Shown here: positions 1 through 11,929 of the stretch, one piece after another | Layout: every line of letters begins with the position of its first letter | Position numbering within the stretch: position 1 is the first letter of the stretch | Source of the DNA: Carettochelys insculpta | Lineage: Eukaryota; Chordata; Testudines; Carettochelyidae | Reading direction: 5' to 3' | NCBI RefSeq assembly: GCF_033958435.1 | Contig: NC_134147.1 | Coordinates: forward strand, 40,542,001 to 40,606,000 | DNA: 64,000 bases | Notes under the pieces: model-generated | What the model was told of the DNA's origin: nothing | Databases searched by the model: none | The model's input: the letters and a program-made list of their open reading frames with translations, nothing else | Translations under genes and position numbers: made by a program

Positions 1-1600
1 GAGGTTGCTGGAGCTTTTACTGCTGTAAAATACTACCTGATTTTCATGATAGCTGAACTGACTCAGTTTAGGTGGTCTAAATGCTGAATTTGTGATTTGT
101 TTAAGCTTCCATCTTTGTAGCAGCCAAAGCTTGCAAAGACTGTTAATTTGATTTTGGTTTACAATTAACTAGGCAGTAGCAACTTGGCCCATGCAGAATA
201 CTGCCAAGAAAAATGCTATCTTTGGTATATTACCAAGTACCAAAATGTGGACAACAGATTTTTTCCTTCTGCTATAAACTATTTTTAACTAACAACAATG
301 TTTTTGACATAGTAACAGCATTTACTAGAAAATATAATGACAAGGTGCAAAATTTGAAAAACAGCCCAAGATTATACACAGAGCAAAATAAGTTTAATAT
401 GAGACAAAAATACAGCTTAAGCATTAAGCCTACAGTAAGCACTCTGTAGTCAAATGAAAAGAAAATAAACTAATGGGAGTGCTGCAGAATGAGAAAGCAG
501 GTCTAGTTTGTTTATTTATAAATGAGTAACAAGCAGATTCTTTCACACTAACTAAACCAGACAGTAATTATAAACACAGATTGGTAAAATTCCCTGCACC
601 CTATCAAAGAAAATGAGTTTCTCCCTTTCCCAAACATTGTCATTTGTTTATTGAGCCTTTTTTGGGCTTGATTTAATTAAAAACGATGTAAAAATCCACA
701 TCTGCAGCTCTCCCCACCAACAATGTCAAGCTTGTTAAGCCAATCCAGAGTCCTTGTTACACAAAAATATGCAAGCAACATAACCAAGCATTTTAAAAAG
801 TAGCCACTGGAATACAAAGCAAAGAATTTGGATTATTTTTCTTCCATTACAGAAAACTTACATTACTGTGCAATAGAACAGGAAGCAAACAGTAACCGCC
901 TCAGTAGTTCTGGATAATTAGTTACCTAAATTCTCTGAGGTGAACACAATGTACTTAGATGGCAGAATATTGCTGTTTGTATTCTAAAATAATGGAATAA
1001 TCTTTGTTTAAATGAAAATTATAAATACAGGAGTAAAAAGTAATGTTTAAAATCATCAGACTTTATCAGCAGAGTACAACTGAATTCCTCATTAAAGTAA
1101 CAGTTTTATTAAAAAAGGGGGATGATACCACTTCCATTAGCTAGTGTCAGATATCAGATCTCAACAAACTTTAACACAGGCGACGCTATTAAAACATCAT
1201 TATTAGAGTTGTTATGCTTGGGTGGTTTGAACTAAAGTGAATTTCGTGTATTTGTTGGAAGACAGCAATAATAAATCCCAGAGCCTGCGTTTGTGAGACT
1301 TGACCGAGAGTTTGCAGAGCTCAGATTAAAGGCGTTTTGCCAGTGGCTTCAGTAGAAGCACATTTAGCGAAATTGACTCTTGCTCAGAGGCCCAGCCAAG
1401 GCCTAAGCAGCACTGAAACCCTGTGTTATGGACTTACATGGGATTTAGATGGTTTGGGGCCTTACACTGGACTAGTTGGATGGGGTGAATAAATTATTAA
1501 TGCCACTTATAGTCTTCTTGTGAGACTGGATTGGTAAGTAAGTGAGAGCTATTGCAGGCATAACCTATTATACCAGATTATAACATGATAGGATCCTCCC
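1..1600. other. Unrecognised AT-rich DNA, no gene seen
   Basis: No open reading frame longer than about 80 codons and no recognisable repeat was found. The base composition is AT-rich with short A and T runs, as in turtle intergenic or intronic DNA. It could contain old decayed repeats that cannot be recognised by eye. Confidence 0.5.
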
Positions 1601-1603
1601 TAA

Positions 1604-1887
1604 GGCTATGTCTACACTAGGCAAAGTAAGTCGATTGCAGATATGCAATTCTAGGGATAATAATTGCGTAGCTGGAATCGACATATCTGAACTCAGCTTA
1701 CTTGGGCATCCCTACTGAAGAAGGTTGCTGGAAGAATTTCTCCCATCAACCTCCCCTGTGAGGAGTACAGGGGTTGATTGTGACCTCTGAGAAGTCAATT
1801 TCGTGCATCCCTACCAGACTCTTGAAATCAAACCCCAGAAAATCAACCCTGAGTGAGTTGATCTTCCAGGCTACAGCAGAAATAGCC
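1604..1887 (+). mobile_element. MITE, GGCTATGTCTACACTA family, copy 1 of a head-to-head pair
   Basis: Short non-coding DNA transposon. It begins GGCTATGTCTACACTAG and ends AATAGCC, and is flanked by TAA on both sides (1601-1603 and 1888-1890). A 3-bp duplication of TAA fits PIF/Harbinger-type MITEs, but no transposase is present, so the superfamily is inference. Inside is a hairpin-like stretch around GATATGCAATTCTAG. The same internal sequence recurs at 47895-48145 and 59416-59704. Confidence 0.7.
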
Positions 1888-1890
1888 TAA

Positions 1891-2142
1891 GCCTACATCT
1901 ATACTACTACCACTCAGGATCGATCTTCTGGGGTTTTGTTTCACGCATGTGCGAAATGGTGCTTCCTGGGGTCAAAGTCAACCCCAGGACTTCTCGTGAG
2001 TGGTGAGGATTAAAGAAGGTAAACAGGAGAAGTGTTCCCATCAACCTTCTTCCATATAGACAGACATTGAAGTCGACCACTGATAAGTCAATTTTAGTTA
2101 TGCAATTGGCTATCAACTTCTATGTTTAGTATAGACATAGTC
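1891..2142 (-). mobile_element. MITE, same family, copy 2 in opposite orientation
   Basis: Read on the minus strand it begins GACTATGTCTATACTAAAC and is related to the neighbouring copy at 1604-1887, including the AAGAAGGTTG block. It is flanked by TAA at 1888-1890 and 2143-2145, so the central TAA is shared by both elements. The other end (plus strand GCCTACATCTATACTAC) matches the 3' end of the copy at 59416-59704 in inverted form. No coding capacity. Confidence 0.65.
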
Positions 2143-2145
2143 TAA

Positions 2146-2540
2146 GTGTGAGAAGTACCCTTTGAGATCAGCTGATGATTCATTCCAGGCATAGTAATGT
2201 GTGATAAACTAATAAGAAAGGGAAGAAAATCCCAGAGGATCCAAAAGACAAGGGTGAACCTGCTAAAATGATGCAAGGAAGGCAGAAGACTATGAAAATT
2301 TCTGAAGGCTCCTTTGTGAAAAGGTCAAAAGGCAATGGAAAGTATGTCAGGAGCAGCAGGAACAAGAGCATTTCTATCTATTGAGCATTTGTTTCTATAT
2401 ACCTCTATTTCATCCTGTTTTATAAGCTTTTGGGTGCATAATAGACCACGTGCAGAGCAGGACAACAGAGGTGAGCAATGGGCCTGAGAGAGACGGGGAA
2501 GTGTTGGAATGCACAGTGTAAACATGCAAATGCACTTACA
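2146..2540. other. No feature recognised
   Basis: Unique-looking AT-rich DNA between the MITE pair and a CR1 fragment. Part of it may be unrecognised CR1 sequence upstream of 2541. Confidence 0.4.
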
Positions 2541-2755
2541 TTTTTGGAAAACCTTTGACAGGTCCCTTATCAAAGGCTCTGCAGCACAGTGACCTGTCAT
2601 GGGATAAGAGGGAAAGTCCTCTCATGGATCAGAAACAAAGGGTAGGACAAAATGGTGAGTTTTCAGCATGGAGAGAGGTAACTAGTGGTGTCCCACTAGG
2701 ATTTGCCTGGGGACTACTCCTATTTAGGATATTCATAAATGACCTGGAAAAACCC
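2541..2755 (+). pseudogene. CR1-type LINE reverse transcriptase fragment, frameshifted
   Basis: Dead piece of a CR1-superfamily LINE ORF2. One frame gives a block like TFDRSLIKGSAAQ; about 150 bases later a different frame gives TSGVPLGFAWGLLLFRIFIN, which matches the LINE motif around GVPQG..LGPLLF.IFINDL just before the catalytic YADD motif. The frame changes between these blocks and there is an in-frame stop, so it cannot make a working enzyme. Only about 215 bp of an ORF of roughly 2.5-3 kb remains, with no clear ends. Confidence 0.75.
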
Positions 2756-4212
2756 TTCCTGAAAAATATCATTTCTACTGGTTTGCTTTCAATCCCACCC
2801 AGTCTTCTGTATGGCACCACCACGCATATATCTGAGCACCTTCTGTCATTGACAACTTACCACTTCTGTGCACTACTATCAATGAAACAAATTAAACAAA
2901 ATACCTTTCATTTTTCAATACCATTTCAGAACTAAAACAAATATGCTCAAATCATTGGAACCACCATTAACAAGGGCAAACCCAAACAACACAAATTGCT
3001 TTCTGTCATGCCTCAGCCCTCCTTCCAACCCCTTATTTATGTCTAACATGGACCCAGATCCCACACTGACCTTTCCCACTTCGGTGATCACTGTGAATTA
3101 GGGGTACTCAACATCTCACAAGCTTGGGCCATGGATGCCTTCAGCATGGCAGAAATAATGAGTTATATTATTATTGGTACAGATCCTCAGCCTGTGCAGA
3201 ATGAGCCTTGCTCCATTAATTTCAAAGAAGTAATGCTGATTTACACCAGATTAGGGAAGATCTGATTTAAACCCTACACAAAGAGAAATATCTCAGTATG
3301 TCAAGCTCTGCAGCAAGGGTGAACATAAAAGGCACGGGGTAAAAGAAAATCCATCACTTTATTTTTAAACACGCAAATGTTTACCAGCTGACCTTCCTCT
3401 TTACTGCAGATCTGGGAATCAAGGTGCCTACAATAAAGTTCAACCCAATCAACTGCTTTCAGCTGTTCTTGTGCAATGAATTTTTAAACATTTGGTCATT
3501 AAGAACAATCTATATGCAGGTCAGTTTTTTGAACAGGATGGGAACAGTTTGGGAGCAGATGCAGGGCACCGACTCATGAAAAAGGGCTAGTTAAGAAACT
3601 CAGAGTACATTTATATTGGCCCACCCATCAGGTGCCTGGTACTCAGTCTTCACCCCACCCCCCTTAGTCTGCTATAATGATCAAGAACAGTTATTCATTT
3701 CGGCTACAATTTCTTCATTAATCGAACAATTCATGGTAGAAGGACATTACTGACCAATAACCAGAAGCATTAACAGGATTTGTCAAGCCAGCTGAAGTAA
3801 ATAATTTATTCAGTAATTTTAGCCCCACTTATTTGCAAATTGGAAACAGAGTACTATTTTTAGGAATTTACTTCTTTTGCAAAACTGTTTGACAAATGGT
3901 TGGCCTGTTCTTGAATTTTTAGCCGCAAATACACATTAGTCTGAGTATGCCTGCACTATGCGGCTGGTCACCTACGTAACATGGTACTGCTTTTGCTCTC
4001 TCCTTGGATGAGCAAACTTTTATCAAGTCAGTGCCAGTATTCTAATCTGAATTTGCTCCCTGAGCCATTCACTTAATTTTGTTTCATGATTGGTTTTCCG
4101 TCACCTGTATGAACAGGAGAGGTACTTGTGTTTTTGATTCTCCCAGGGAGCAGGTAGGAGCAGTTTAGGGACAGAAATGTAACAAGCAATAAACAGGGAT
4201 AAGAGCAAAAAC
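2756..4212. other. No gene; one imperfect inverted repeat at about 3176-3260
   Basis: Mostly unrecognised. At about 3178-3264 the arms CAGATCCTCAGCCTGTGCAG and a reverse copy ending GGGAAGATCTG surround a GCTCCATTAATTTCAAAG block. This layout is familiar from old dispersed amniote repeats, but I cannot name the family. Confidence 0.35.
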
Positions 4213-4224
4213 ACACACATACAA

Positions 4225-4332
4225 CAACGAAGGGTCCTGTGGCGCCTTATAGACTAACAGTCTATAAGGTGCCACAGGACCCTTCGTTGCTGTTACAGAT
4301 CCAGACTAACATGGCTACCCCTCTGATACTTG
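4225..4332. mobile_element. Fold-back Penelope-type insertion (108 bp)
   Basis: Two inverted copies of a Penelope-like element 3' end. The left arm (4225-4253) and right arm (4261-4289) are 29 nt with one mismatch, joined by a 7-nt loop. After the right arm comes the family's terminal tail, containing AGACTAACATGGCTACCCCT. The left arm lacks this tail. The 12-bp sequence ACACACATACAA flanks both sides (4213-4224, 4333-4344), so this is one complete insertion. Assignment to Penelope rests on the related copy at 13548-14051, which retains endonuclease coding sequence. No coding capacity here. Confidence 0.8.
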
Positions 4333-4344
4333 ACACACATACAA

Positions 4345-5457
4345 GTTTCCAAAGACACTGTTTTAACCAGGAAAAGATGAAGAGCAAAAGACTCTTTAAA
4401 GTTCATTAGAGATTCTAAATGTATAATTAACTTATCTGTGAAGTGCCTAACTATGATAGTGATGAATGCAATTGAAAACCTTAAATATCAAGAGACTAGA
4501 GTTAGAACATTATAAACCTCTTCTTTTCCTTCTTTCGACATTAAGGAGTGTGATACTGTGGTGTCATAAAAATACCCAGTGACTTCCCAGCTGAGAGAGC
4601 GAGAGACACACACAAAACCCTAAAATTTGGTTTTATTGATTGTTTCCAGTAGATATTATACTCATATTCTCTTGTCACAGTAAGGTAAAGATATTTCTGA
4701 TTTGTGAAGAAGACAATCACAGACCTTTGTCCAGCTTGTTTGATCAGTTGTCTCAATAGCAAGTCACTGCTTGAGGAACTTGTGTGAAATATCCATCCCA
4801 GATATGATAACATTTCATAATTTGCCAAGTACATTGGTTGAATTTACAGGTCTCTATTTTCTTCCAGTATACTTGCATGTGAACACATCTACATTCCTGA
4901 ATCTGATCCTTCCTGAACATTTATCGAATAAAAGTGGCTGGTGTCAGTGCCTCCTGAAATATGAATAAAGATTGTAATGGGGGAAAGGGAGTGACATGCC
5001 TGAAATGAAATGCAATTTAAAATTCACAAAAACTTCACAATAATTCCCATCATTTGCTTAGTTCTACCCATACGCGTATTCTTTATGTGTGGTTTATGGT
5101 TGCCCAGCCATGCAAATAGATCTCTGAAGAAACTTTGCATTGTATTCCTTACAATACAGTACTTTGTTAGTGTACAGGCTACCTAATCAGGATCTCCTGG
5201 ATAGGATAAGGCTCTCCTTGAACTTCAGTGAGAAAATTAGCAACACTTGCAAGTCATTTCCCTTGGTTGAATTCCACCTATGTAGATATTTATACAGTAC
5301 CTAACCACCATGATAATCTGTTTACCATACCTTGGGGAATTCACTGCACTGTGTCAGCCTTTAATTCAAAACACAGTTTATTTAGAAGGTGTCATCTGGT
5401 GTCACAAACAGTTTGAAAATGGATTTAAAACCTTGGGAGCAACAGAGAAAGAAAATC
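4345..5457. other. No feature recognised
   Basis: AT-rich DNA without recognised genes or repeats. Open frames here are short and show no familiar protein motif. Confidence 0.4.
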
Positions 5458-5636
5458 AGAAAGCCTGTGTTCTAGTGCTAATTCTGTTTCTGACTCAGAG
5501 TGTGTCCTTCAGAAGTCAACTTCTCTGTGCCTCAGTCTCTCCATCTGCAAAGCAGAGATAATAATTCACCTTTGTAAAGAGGTCAGAGAATCTCAGCTGA
5601 AAGCTGCTGTAAATGTAGAGTGTATAGTATTCTATT
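5458..5636 (+). repeat. MIR-type SINE remnant
   Basis: Contains the MIR core as a diverged copy: TTCTAGTGCTAATTCTGTTT, then TTCTCTGTGCCTCAGTCTCT, CCATCTGCAAAGCAGAGATA and a degenerate 3' part ending near GTATAGTATTCTATTA. This order (CTCTGTGCCTCAGTTTCC then ATCTGTAAAATGGGGATAAT) is characteristic of MIR. Old and inactive. Confidence 0.7.
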
Positions 5637-7134
5637 AGCCAACAGATGGCCAAAACAGAGACTTAATTAAAATAATTGTACGATGTTATAAGGAGCATCT
5701 TGCTGTGACGTATGCACCTTATGATGTGCATCTACTAAGACAATGTGCGATTACTCAGCTGAAACTGTTTATGTTCTGGATTAGAATATATACTTAAATA
5801 AAACTACATGTATGTCACCCCAACAAACAGGAGGCCTGGACAGGAATGTCTAGCTGATGGAAGAAAGGGACACCACAAACAAAGCACAACTTTACGATTA
5901 AAAAAAAGGCTGAGATTTATATGGCAGACCTGGTTGTGGGTAGTGCTTTTGTAACCCTAAGCAGCTGGCCATTTGTTTTAAATATCTGGATAGAGAGAAG
6001 CCTGACCCTTGCACAATACATGTTGCAAAATACTCTTGCACTTATTTTATGAAAGAAGGGGGATCCTCTGCTGCCCTCTTAAATAGCTGCAAGGTTAGAT
6101 GTGCCAATAGATCTAATCCAACAACCACTGCATGTGATGCAAATATTTCCAGTGGTCAATCAACATTGGACCAGGCCCTGGCTGTGATCTGTATCATGCA
6201 AACAGAAGTGTGCATGCAGAGATTGTCCAATAAAGAAGCAAACTACTACCTAATACCATTTTTTGCCATTAAATACCACACCTGTTTCTATTGTTGTCTA
6301 CAGTTTCTTCCCAGTTATGATCAGGAGGACATCCATCAAATTAATTGAAAAAGCAAAAAGAATGAGTTATGTGTCTGAACTTTGGATCAGTTGCAAGGAA
6401 CTCCTGAATTCTTGATCTGGATATGTAAGTGAATGAGGACAGATGTGGATAGATTTTAAGCAGCAGGACACAACTTTATTAAAATTTAATATTGGAGAGT
6501 GGCACTATCTGCTTCATCTCCCCATATCAGGCATGGTTGTGACAAGCACAGAGTTTACAGGATGTCTATCATATATCCTTAATTCAGGGTAGACTCCAGT
6601 GTTCCTGTAAGCGGAGTGCTCAGGTGGCTACTCACAAGAGATTAAAATGCCGCCCTGCTGATTAGTAGGGTGAGCACAGAACCCACAGCTGGCAACATAG
6701 GTTTCCTCTTGTGGTGCACATCTGCACATGCCTTGATGTACATAACAACATTTATTTGGCAAATGGATGGAAGATTGTCTCCTGCCTGTCCTAAGGATTC
6801 ACCTTGCATTCTGAAGCCTCTCATCCACCCCACTCCAAAGGGCACAGAAGAACCCACAAAGGAACTCTACTTTGCATAGGTTTTGGATCTCCTTTCAGCC
6901 TACTAATCTGGTGATCGCAAACAAAATCCCATGCCTCTTTATTTTCTGTTTCCTGGCGCTTTGGCCTTTTATCCACACTGGCCACTGGGGGCACAAGCTA
7001 ATAGCTTGGTTGTATGCCACCCGCCTGCACTGCCTGGTAAGTAATGCCTACTTAATCTAAAATGGACTTAATCCACTCCCCTATGTTCTGAAGTCAGTTT
7101 GCAGATCCAAGTTTCCCAGCGATTAAATCAGTGG
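5637..7134. other. No feature recognised
   Basis: AT-rich sequence with no gene or repeat recognised. Frames up to 99 codons (for example 6049-6348) lack any recognisable domain and look like chance frames. Confidence 0.4.
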
Positions 7135-7270
7135 GTGGCCTTATTGTAGAGCTGAAACAGACTTTGAGCATCTAATCTGATCTCCTGCACAACACAGACC
7201 ATAAAAGTTCACCCAATGATTCTGCATCTGATACGTTTGATGAAGAATTTATGACATTATTTCTACAGCT
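7135..7270 (-). repeat. Possible old LINE 3' end, antisense
   Basis: The stretch reading TTTGAGCATCTAATCTGATC then TCCTGCACAACACAGACCAT has the layout of an antisense CR1/L3-type LINE 3' end (target phrase, then a CTGCNNAANNCAGG-like block), similar in arrangement to 30183-30348. Strongly diverged; assignment is tentative. Confidence 0.35.
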
Positions 7271-8733
7271 CCACTGAGTTCAGGGGAGCTACAATGACTT
7301 ACCCCAGCTGAGCACCTGGCCCATTGTCTTTTAGGTGCACTCAGAAGCCAGCTGAAAACTTCACAGAAATCATTTTTAGACCCAAAAGGAAGGGTACTTC
7401 ATGGATAAAGGGAACTAAATTGCAAAGCTTGTTAAAAAGAAAGGAGAAACTAAGCTACCTTCATGCTTTACTTGTAAGGTAATTGACTCTCCTGCTTCCA
7501 GCAGATGACATTTTTTATCCAAATGCTCAAAAGATACAGCATTGCACAATGAGTTCTGGGAAGTGGAGATTCAAAGTCTGAGTCACAGAGAGGAATGTGT
7601 GTGTAGACTTTTATTGAACCTAAGAACAGCACAATGGAGTTTAGTGGAGATGGCACAAGCAAGCGGATAAGAAAATAGCTCATGTAAATTCTATGGTGGT
7701 ATTTGAAGGGAGTCTACGAAAAGTCAAGAGGATGAATGACACGGAGAATAAATGATGTAATCCAGCAAACATCCAGGCTGTTCAAAAATAAGGAACAACT
7801 ACATCCAATAGAAGGCATATAACCTGTAAAAATAAATGTGCCCTCATTGTTATCTGATGGGGAAAGTCTTTCGGAACCTAACTATCGAGTTTAGTTTTAA
7901 ATCTGTTATGCCATTACTGAGAAAATACAAAAATAAGAGGTTGCGTTTACTTTGTCTCATAAAAACCGCAAAGGTTTGTGCTCCCTCTGTTGGCTTCTGA
8001 AGAGAGTTAATTCATAAGGATTGTATCTAATTTTGTGTTGCCATCACCAGAAGAACAAAAATATCTGTATGACAGGATGCAATTTACACTGAAGTTTCTG
8101 TTGTTCAAACAAGAAAATGGACGTGTTAATTTCAGCTCCATCCTAACTGCAATGAAAATGAATAAAAGTTAATAAACAATCTGACAAACTTGAGAAAGAG
8201 AAATGTATTTCTTCACTTCTGAAGGGAATATTTCATGCAATGGAGAATAAAATAATTAGCAAACACGATACAAAATTACCTTACAGCAAATGGTGCTATT
8301 ACTCTAAACTGCACTGAAAGCTATAACCCAAAATGTCTTTATTGGACATCTTTTTGCAATTGCATCATGATGCTTCATATTCAAGCTAGAGGGAAAAGTA
8401 AGATGATGTGAGAAGAGCTAATGGCAAAAAAAAAAAAAAACCCAGAAAAAAAGAAAAACGTTATCTATAGTGTGATTAAATCTTGTTTGGCCCCAGGATA
8501 TTAGGAAGACAAGGCGGATGAAGTAATATCTTTTACTGGACCAATTTCTGTGATGAACAACAAGTTTTTGAGCTACACAGACCTGAACTTTGTGTAAAGT
8601 TCAAAAGCATGTCTCTTTAGTCAAGAGACGCTGGTACCATGAAAAATATTACCTCTCCTACCATATGTCAAGAATAAACTAAGTGGTCTTGAGCCAGAGA
8701 CAGCAGAAAACCCACATATCTTGAAAAAAACAT
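7271..8733. other. No gene; A-run near 8426
   Basis: Unrecognised AT-rich DNA. A run of about 14 A at 8426-8440 is followed by more A-rich sequence; no retroposed gene was recognised next to it. Confidence 0.4.
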
Positions 8734-8900
8734 GCTGGATGGCCTTGTGATTAAGGCACAGCACTGGAAGTCAGATTTTCTTGGTTCCCTTTCTGACTCT
8801 GCTACATACTGTGTGATTTTTGGGCACATTATTTAACCTCTGAGTCCCTCATTTCCCCATTTCTAAAACAGGTGTAGTAATCCTACCTTGACCTTTTATA
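8734..8900 (+). repeat. MIR-type SINE remnant
   Basis: Includes the tRNA-like head (GGCCTTGTGATTAAGGCACA), then TCTGACTCTGCTACATACTG, TTAACCTCTGAGTCCCTCAT and TTCCCCATTTCTAAAACAGG, in MIR order. Diverged from the consensus and inactive. Confidence 0.8.
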
Positions 8901-9202
8901 CTGAAAGCTGCATCAGACGTGGACTGTGGTAGCTGGTCTTTGTTTAGCTTTCAGGCACATAGTGACCCTGATCTCGAGTGGAGCCTCTCAATGCTAGTGT
9001 AATAAGAATAAATAAATATGAATATGTCATTGCATATATTGGTTTGGTAGAGTCAGCTCAGTGACAGAGTATGGAGGCCTTACTTTCCAGAACAGTCCCT
9101 TTGGCTTGAATGGGACTATTGTTTCAATAAGTTTACAACAGACTGAGCAAGGGCTCCATATTACGGTCCTTAGCAGCAGTAGACAGCATTGATGATATTT
9201 AA

Positions 9203-9480
9203 ATCAACTCTTCACAGGCCTGCCAATGATTGTGGGGTGGAGTGGAGGGGACAAAGGGGGCAGATTCCCCTAGGCTTGGCATTTCAGAAAGGCCTGGAGT
9301 TTCAGCTGCCGCCACTGCTACTTTGGCAGCAGTAGCAGTCAGAGCTCAAGGCCCTTTCGAAGTGCTGCAGCTACCCCACTTCAGCTGCATGTAGCTCTGT
9401 GTGTGTGTGGCAGGGGGTGAGGCAGTGCCGCAGTTTGGGCAGTGCTGAGAGCTGACTGCTCTTGGGCCCACCCCCCCCCA
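9203..9480. repeat. GC-rich dispersed repeat, copy 1
   Basis: A GC-rich block containing GGAGTGGAGGGGACAAAGGG then CAGATTCCCCTAGGC and CAGCTGCCGCCACTGCTACT. A related arrangement (GGGGAGGCAAAGGGAGCAGC, CTCCCCTGGGCC, TGCTGCCGCCATTACTG) recurs at 15056-15215, and a weaker one near 60690-60780. The shared order shows a dispersed repeat; the family is not recognised. Confidence 0.45.
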
Positions 9481-9589
9481 CTGTTGGCCCCGGCCCTCCT
9501 GGGATGTGGCACTGTTGGTGTTGCTTCCTCTCCAAGCACTTCACAAATTCTGCAGAGATCGGCCAGCCTGCTGGGAAATACTGGTTTCT

Positions 9590-9770
9590 CTATCTATCCA
9601 GACAGCCATATGAGGTCTCAAAGCACTTCAGTCTCTGCAGGATTATATCATCACAATGCCCTTGTTAGGTAGGGAATTGCGCTCTTCATTTTACACATGA
9701 TGAGTAGAGTAGATTAAGTGACTTGTCCAAGGACATATGAGCAGTCTGTGGCAAAACATCCTCCCCACAA
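9590..9770 (-). repeat. MIR-type SINE remnant, antisense
   Basis: Reads as the reverse of MIR: CTCTTCATTTTACACATGAT, then TAAGTGACTTGTCCAAGGAC and GCAGTCTGTGGCAAAAC, corresponding to the antisense of the 'ATCTGTAAAATG' and 'CTTGGGCAAGTCACTTAAC' blocks. Confidence 0.7.
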
Positions 9771-11929
9771 TTGCAGACACTGAAACCTGAGGGCACTCAA
9801 CACCTCTCAAGAGGAGCTCAGCACCACAGAGGATCAGCTCCTGGGTATTCCACAGCAAGTTTATTATGGGCAAGGAATCTCAAAGACTAAATTAAAGTTA
9901 TTGCATTTGCATTGTTTTCAGCAGTTTGAAAACCACTGCTGTATCAGTGGCTGACTGCACATTTATAACAGTGAAAAATGGTGATAGCACAGCTTACCTC
10001 TGCCACAGCATCATCCAAAAAACAAACTATTTGAATAAACATTTGAATAAGGCAAATCCACAATTATCATGGAATACAACTGCAGAAACATTAGCTGGTT
10101 GATGGCTTACCTGTATATCTAACGTATCTGACAATGGTGCTGGTATGGCATATGTTGTTCTAAATTCTGGCAACACACGCTCACACAAATTTCATTAATC
10201 TTCTTTGTCGCTGGTGTCCAGCCCGATAATTGTGACATTGCAATTATACTGGGGTGGCATGTAGAGTCTGTGGATCCCTTAGCCACTGTGTCAAAGTTAG
10301 AAAAATCCTCAGTAAATCAGAGCAGGAAGAAAAGTCAGCTGAAACATTACCTGAAGCAAGAAATTTTTAGATGCTTGAGTGACTCCTAGAACCAAAAACT
10401 GAGTATGAATATGTATACAAGGCAAAGCACATGTTGTCCTGACCTCTGCATAAAAGGAACCTTAAAGCTGCTTTGTTTACTTTCTTCCGTCTGTAATGCA
10501 TCTTTAAGCCAGGTGCTGCCACTTATCAGGTATCTGCATCTCTTGTTTAAATAAATGTTAACTGAACTTGACAGCAAAGGGGACCCCTGCAGCAAAAATG
10601 GCAGAAGACAGCTTTAAAGCTACCTTCAGTTCTTACTCCTGAAATAACAAGTGTTGTGTGAATATGTAAGGCAGCAAGGCTAGTAAAAGTTAAACTCTTG
10701 ACCTCATCTCGATGGAATGCTATACGCATTCTGTCTAGCTCTCGCCTGTACATAAAGGTCAATTGCATAGGCAGGGATGACGCTGCTGTATACTCAGCAT
10801 GCTTTTTTTATATTGTCCTGCCCAGGACTTCTTGAAACTTTGGATTTCGTCTCTCCACATTCTCCCTCCTTCAAGGCCTTGCTGTCACCACAAATGCAAT
10901 TTCCCTGGCAGTGAGAAGAGTGCTTCCAAAGCCAGCTCATTTCTTGTATCCATCAGAGGGGGTTGCCAGAGAGTAGCACACGGTCAGCTGTGACATTGGC
11001 AACATGTCCTCTTCAAATGTGAAGGTGAAGTATACCTGTGCAAGACATAATAGTGAAACGCGTGGCACTCTACGGTGAAGTTGTTTTATGGTTTTATACT
11101 CTGTGTATCACCATAATAGCTCAGCATCTCCACCATCGAGTCTGAATTTCTGCATTCTGAGATCCATTGGGAAATCACATGGCATCTTGTGATAGGTGTG
11201 AAATTAAACTGTGTCACCTCATTGTCAAGGGAAGAACTGTAACTCTTCATCCACAAGCTGAAGACAACAGATGTTGAAAGCATGTTTTGTAGAAAGCTTT
11301 CAAACCTTGTCTGTCTTCTTTCTCCTCTCATGGCCTGACACAGACATCTGAGATAAAGGGTTTTCAGATCTGCTCAAGTTCCCAAAAGCGATCAAACTGC
11401 GAGAGAAGCCCAGGAAACAACACTGACAGCTAGCAAGAAGGTTAATGAAAAACACTGATCTTGAGAAGGCTTTGTTATCAGCAGTGTGGGACAATACTAT
11501 CAAGACAAAAACCAATCTAGAGTTATCATAAGAGTGACTACACCTACAAGATGAAAAAATGTCTTGGCTCCCAGGCTAATTTCACAGCCTTTTGGTAGTC
11601 CCAGTGAAGATGGCTTTAAGAAACCTTTGTATAGCTGTTTCACTCTTCATACATTGCTCAAGGAATGAACAACTTTCTTCTCATAGGGTAGGTTGACCAG
11701 GAATTTATTTTCTGATTAATTAGTTGCAGTGTTCTGTGGGTGGTGTTATACATTAACTGCTCAAGAAAGCCTATCAGATCATAGGAAATCAAAGACAACC
11801 CAAATATATATTTTAATGTTTATGTTAATTTCAAAATTGAAGAGAGGGACATCATAGCAGTTATGACTAACTCACACAATGGTTAAGTTTGACTTCTATA
11901 AGAACAAAACTGTCAAACACATAGATGAA
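9771..11929. other. No feature recognised
   Basis: More than 2 kb with no recognised gene or repeat. The frames present are all shorter than 90 codons and carry no familiar domain. Confidence 0.4.
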
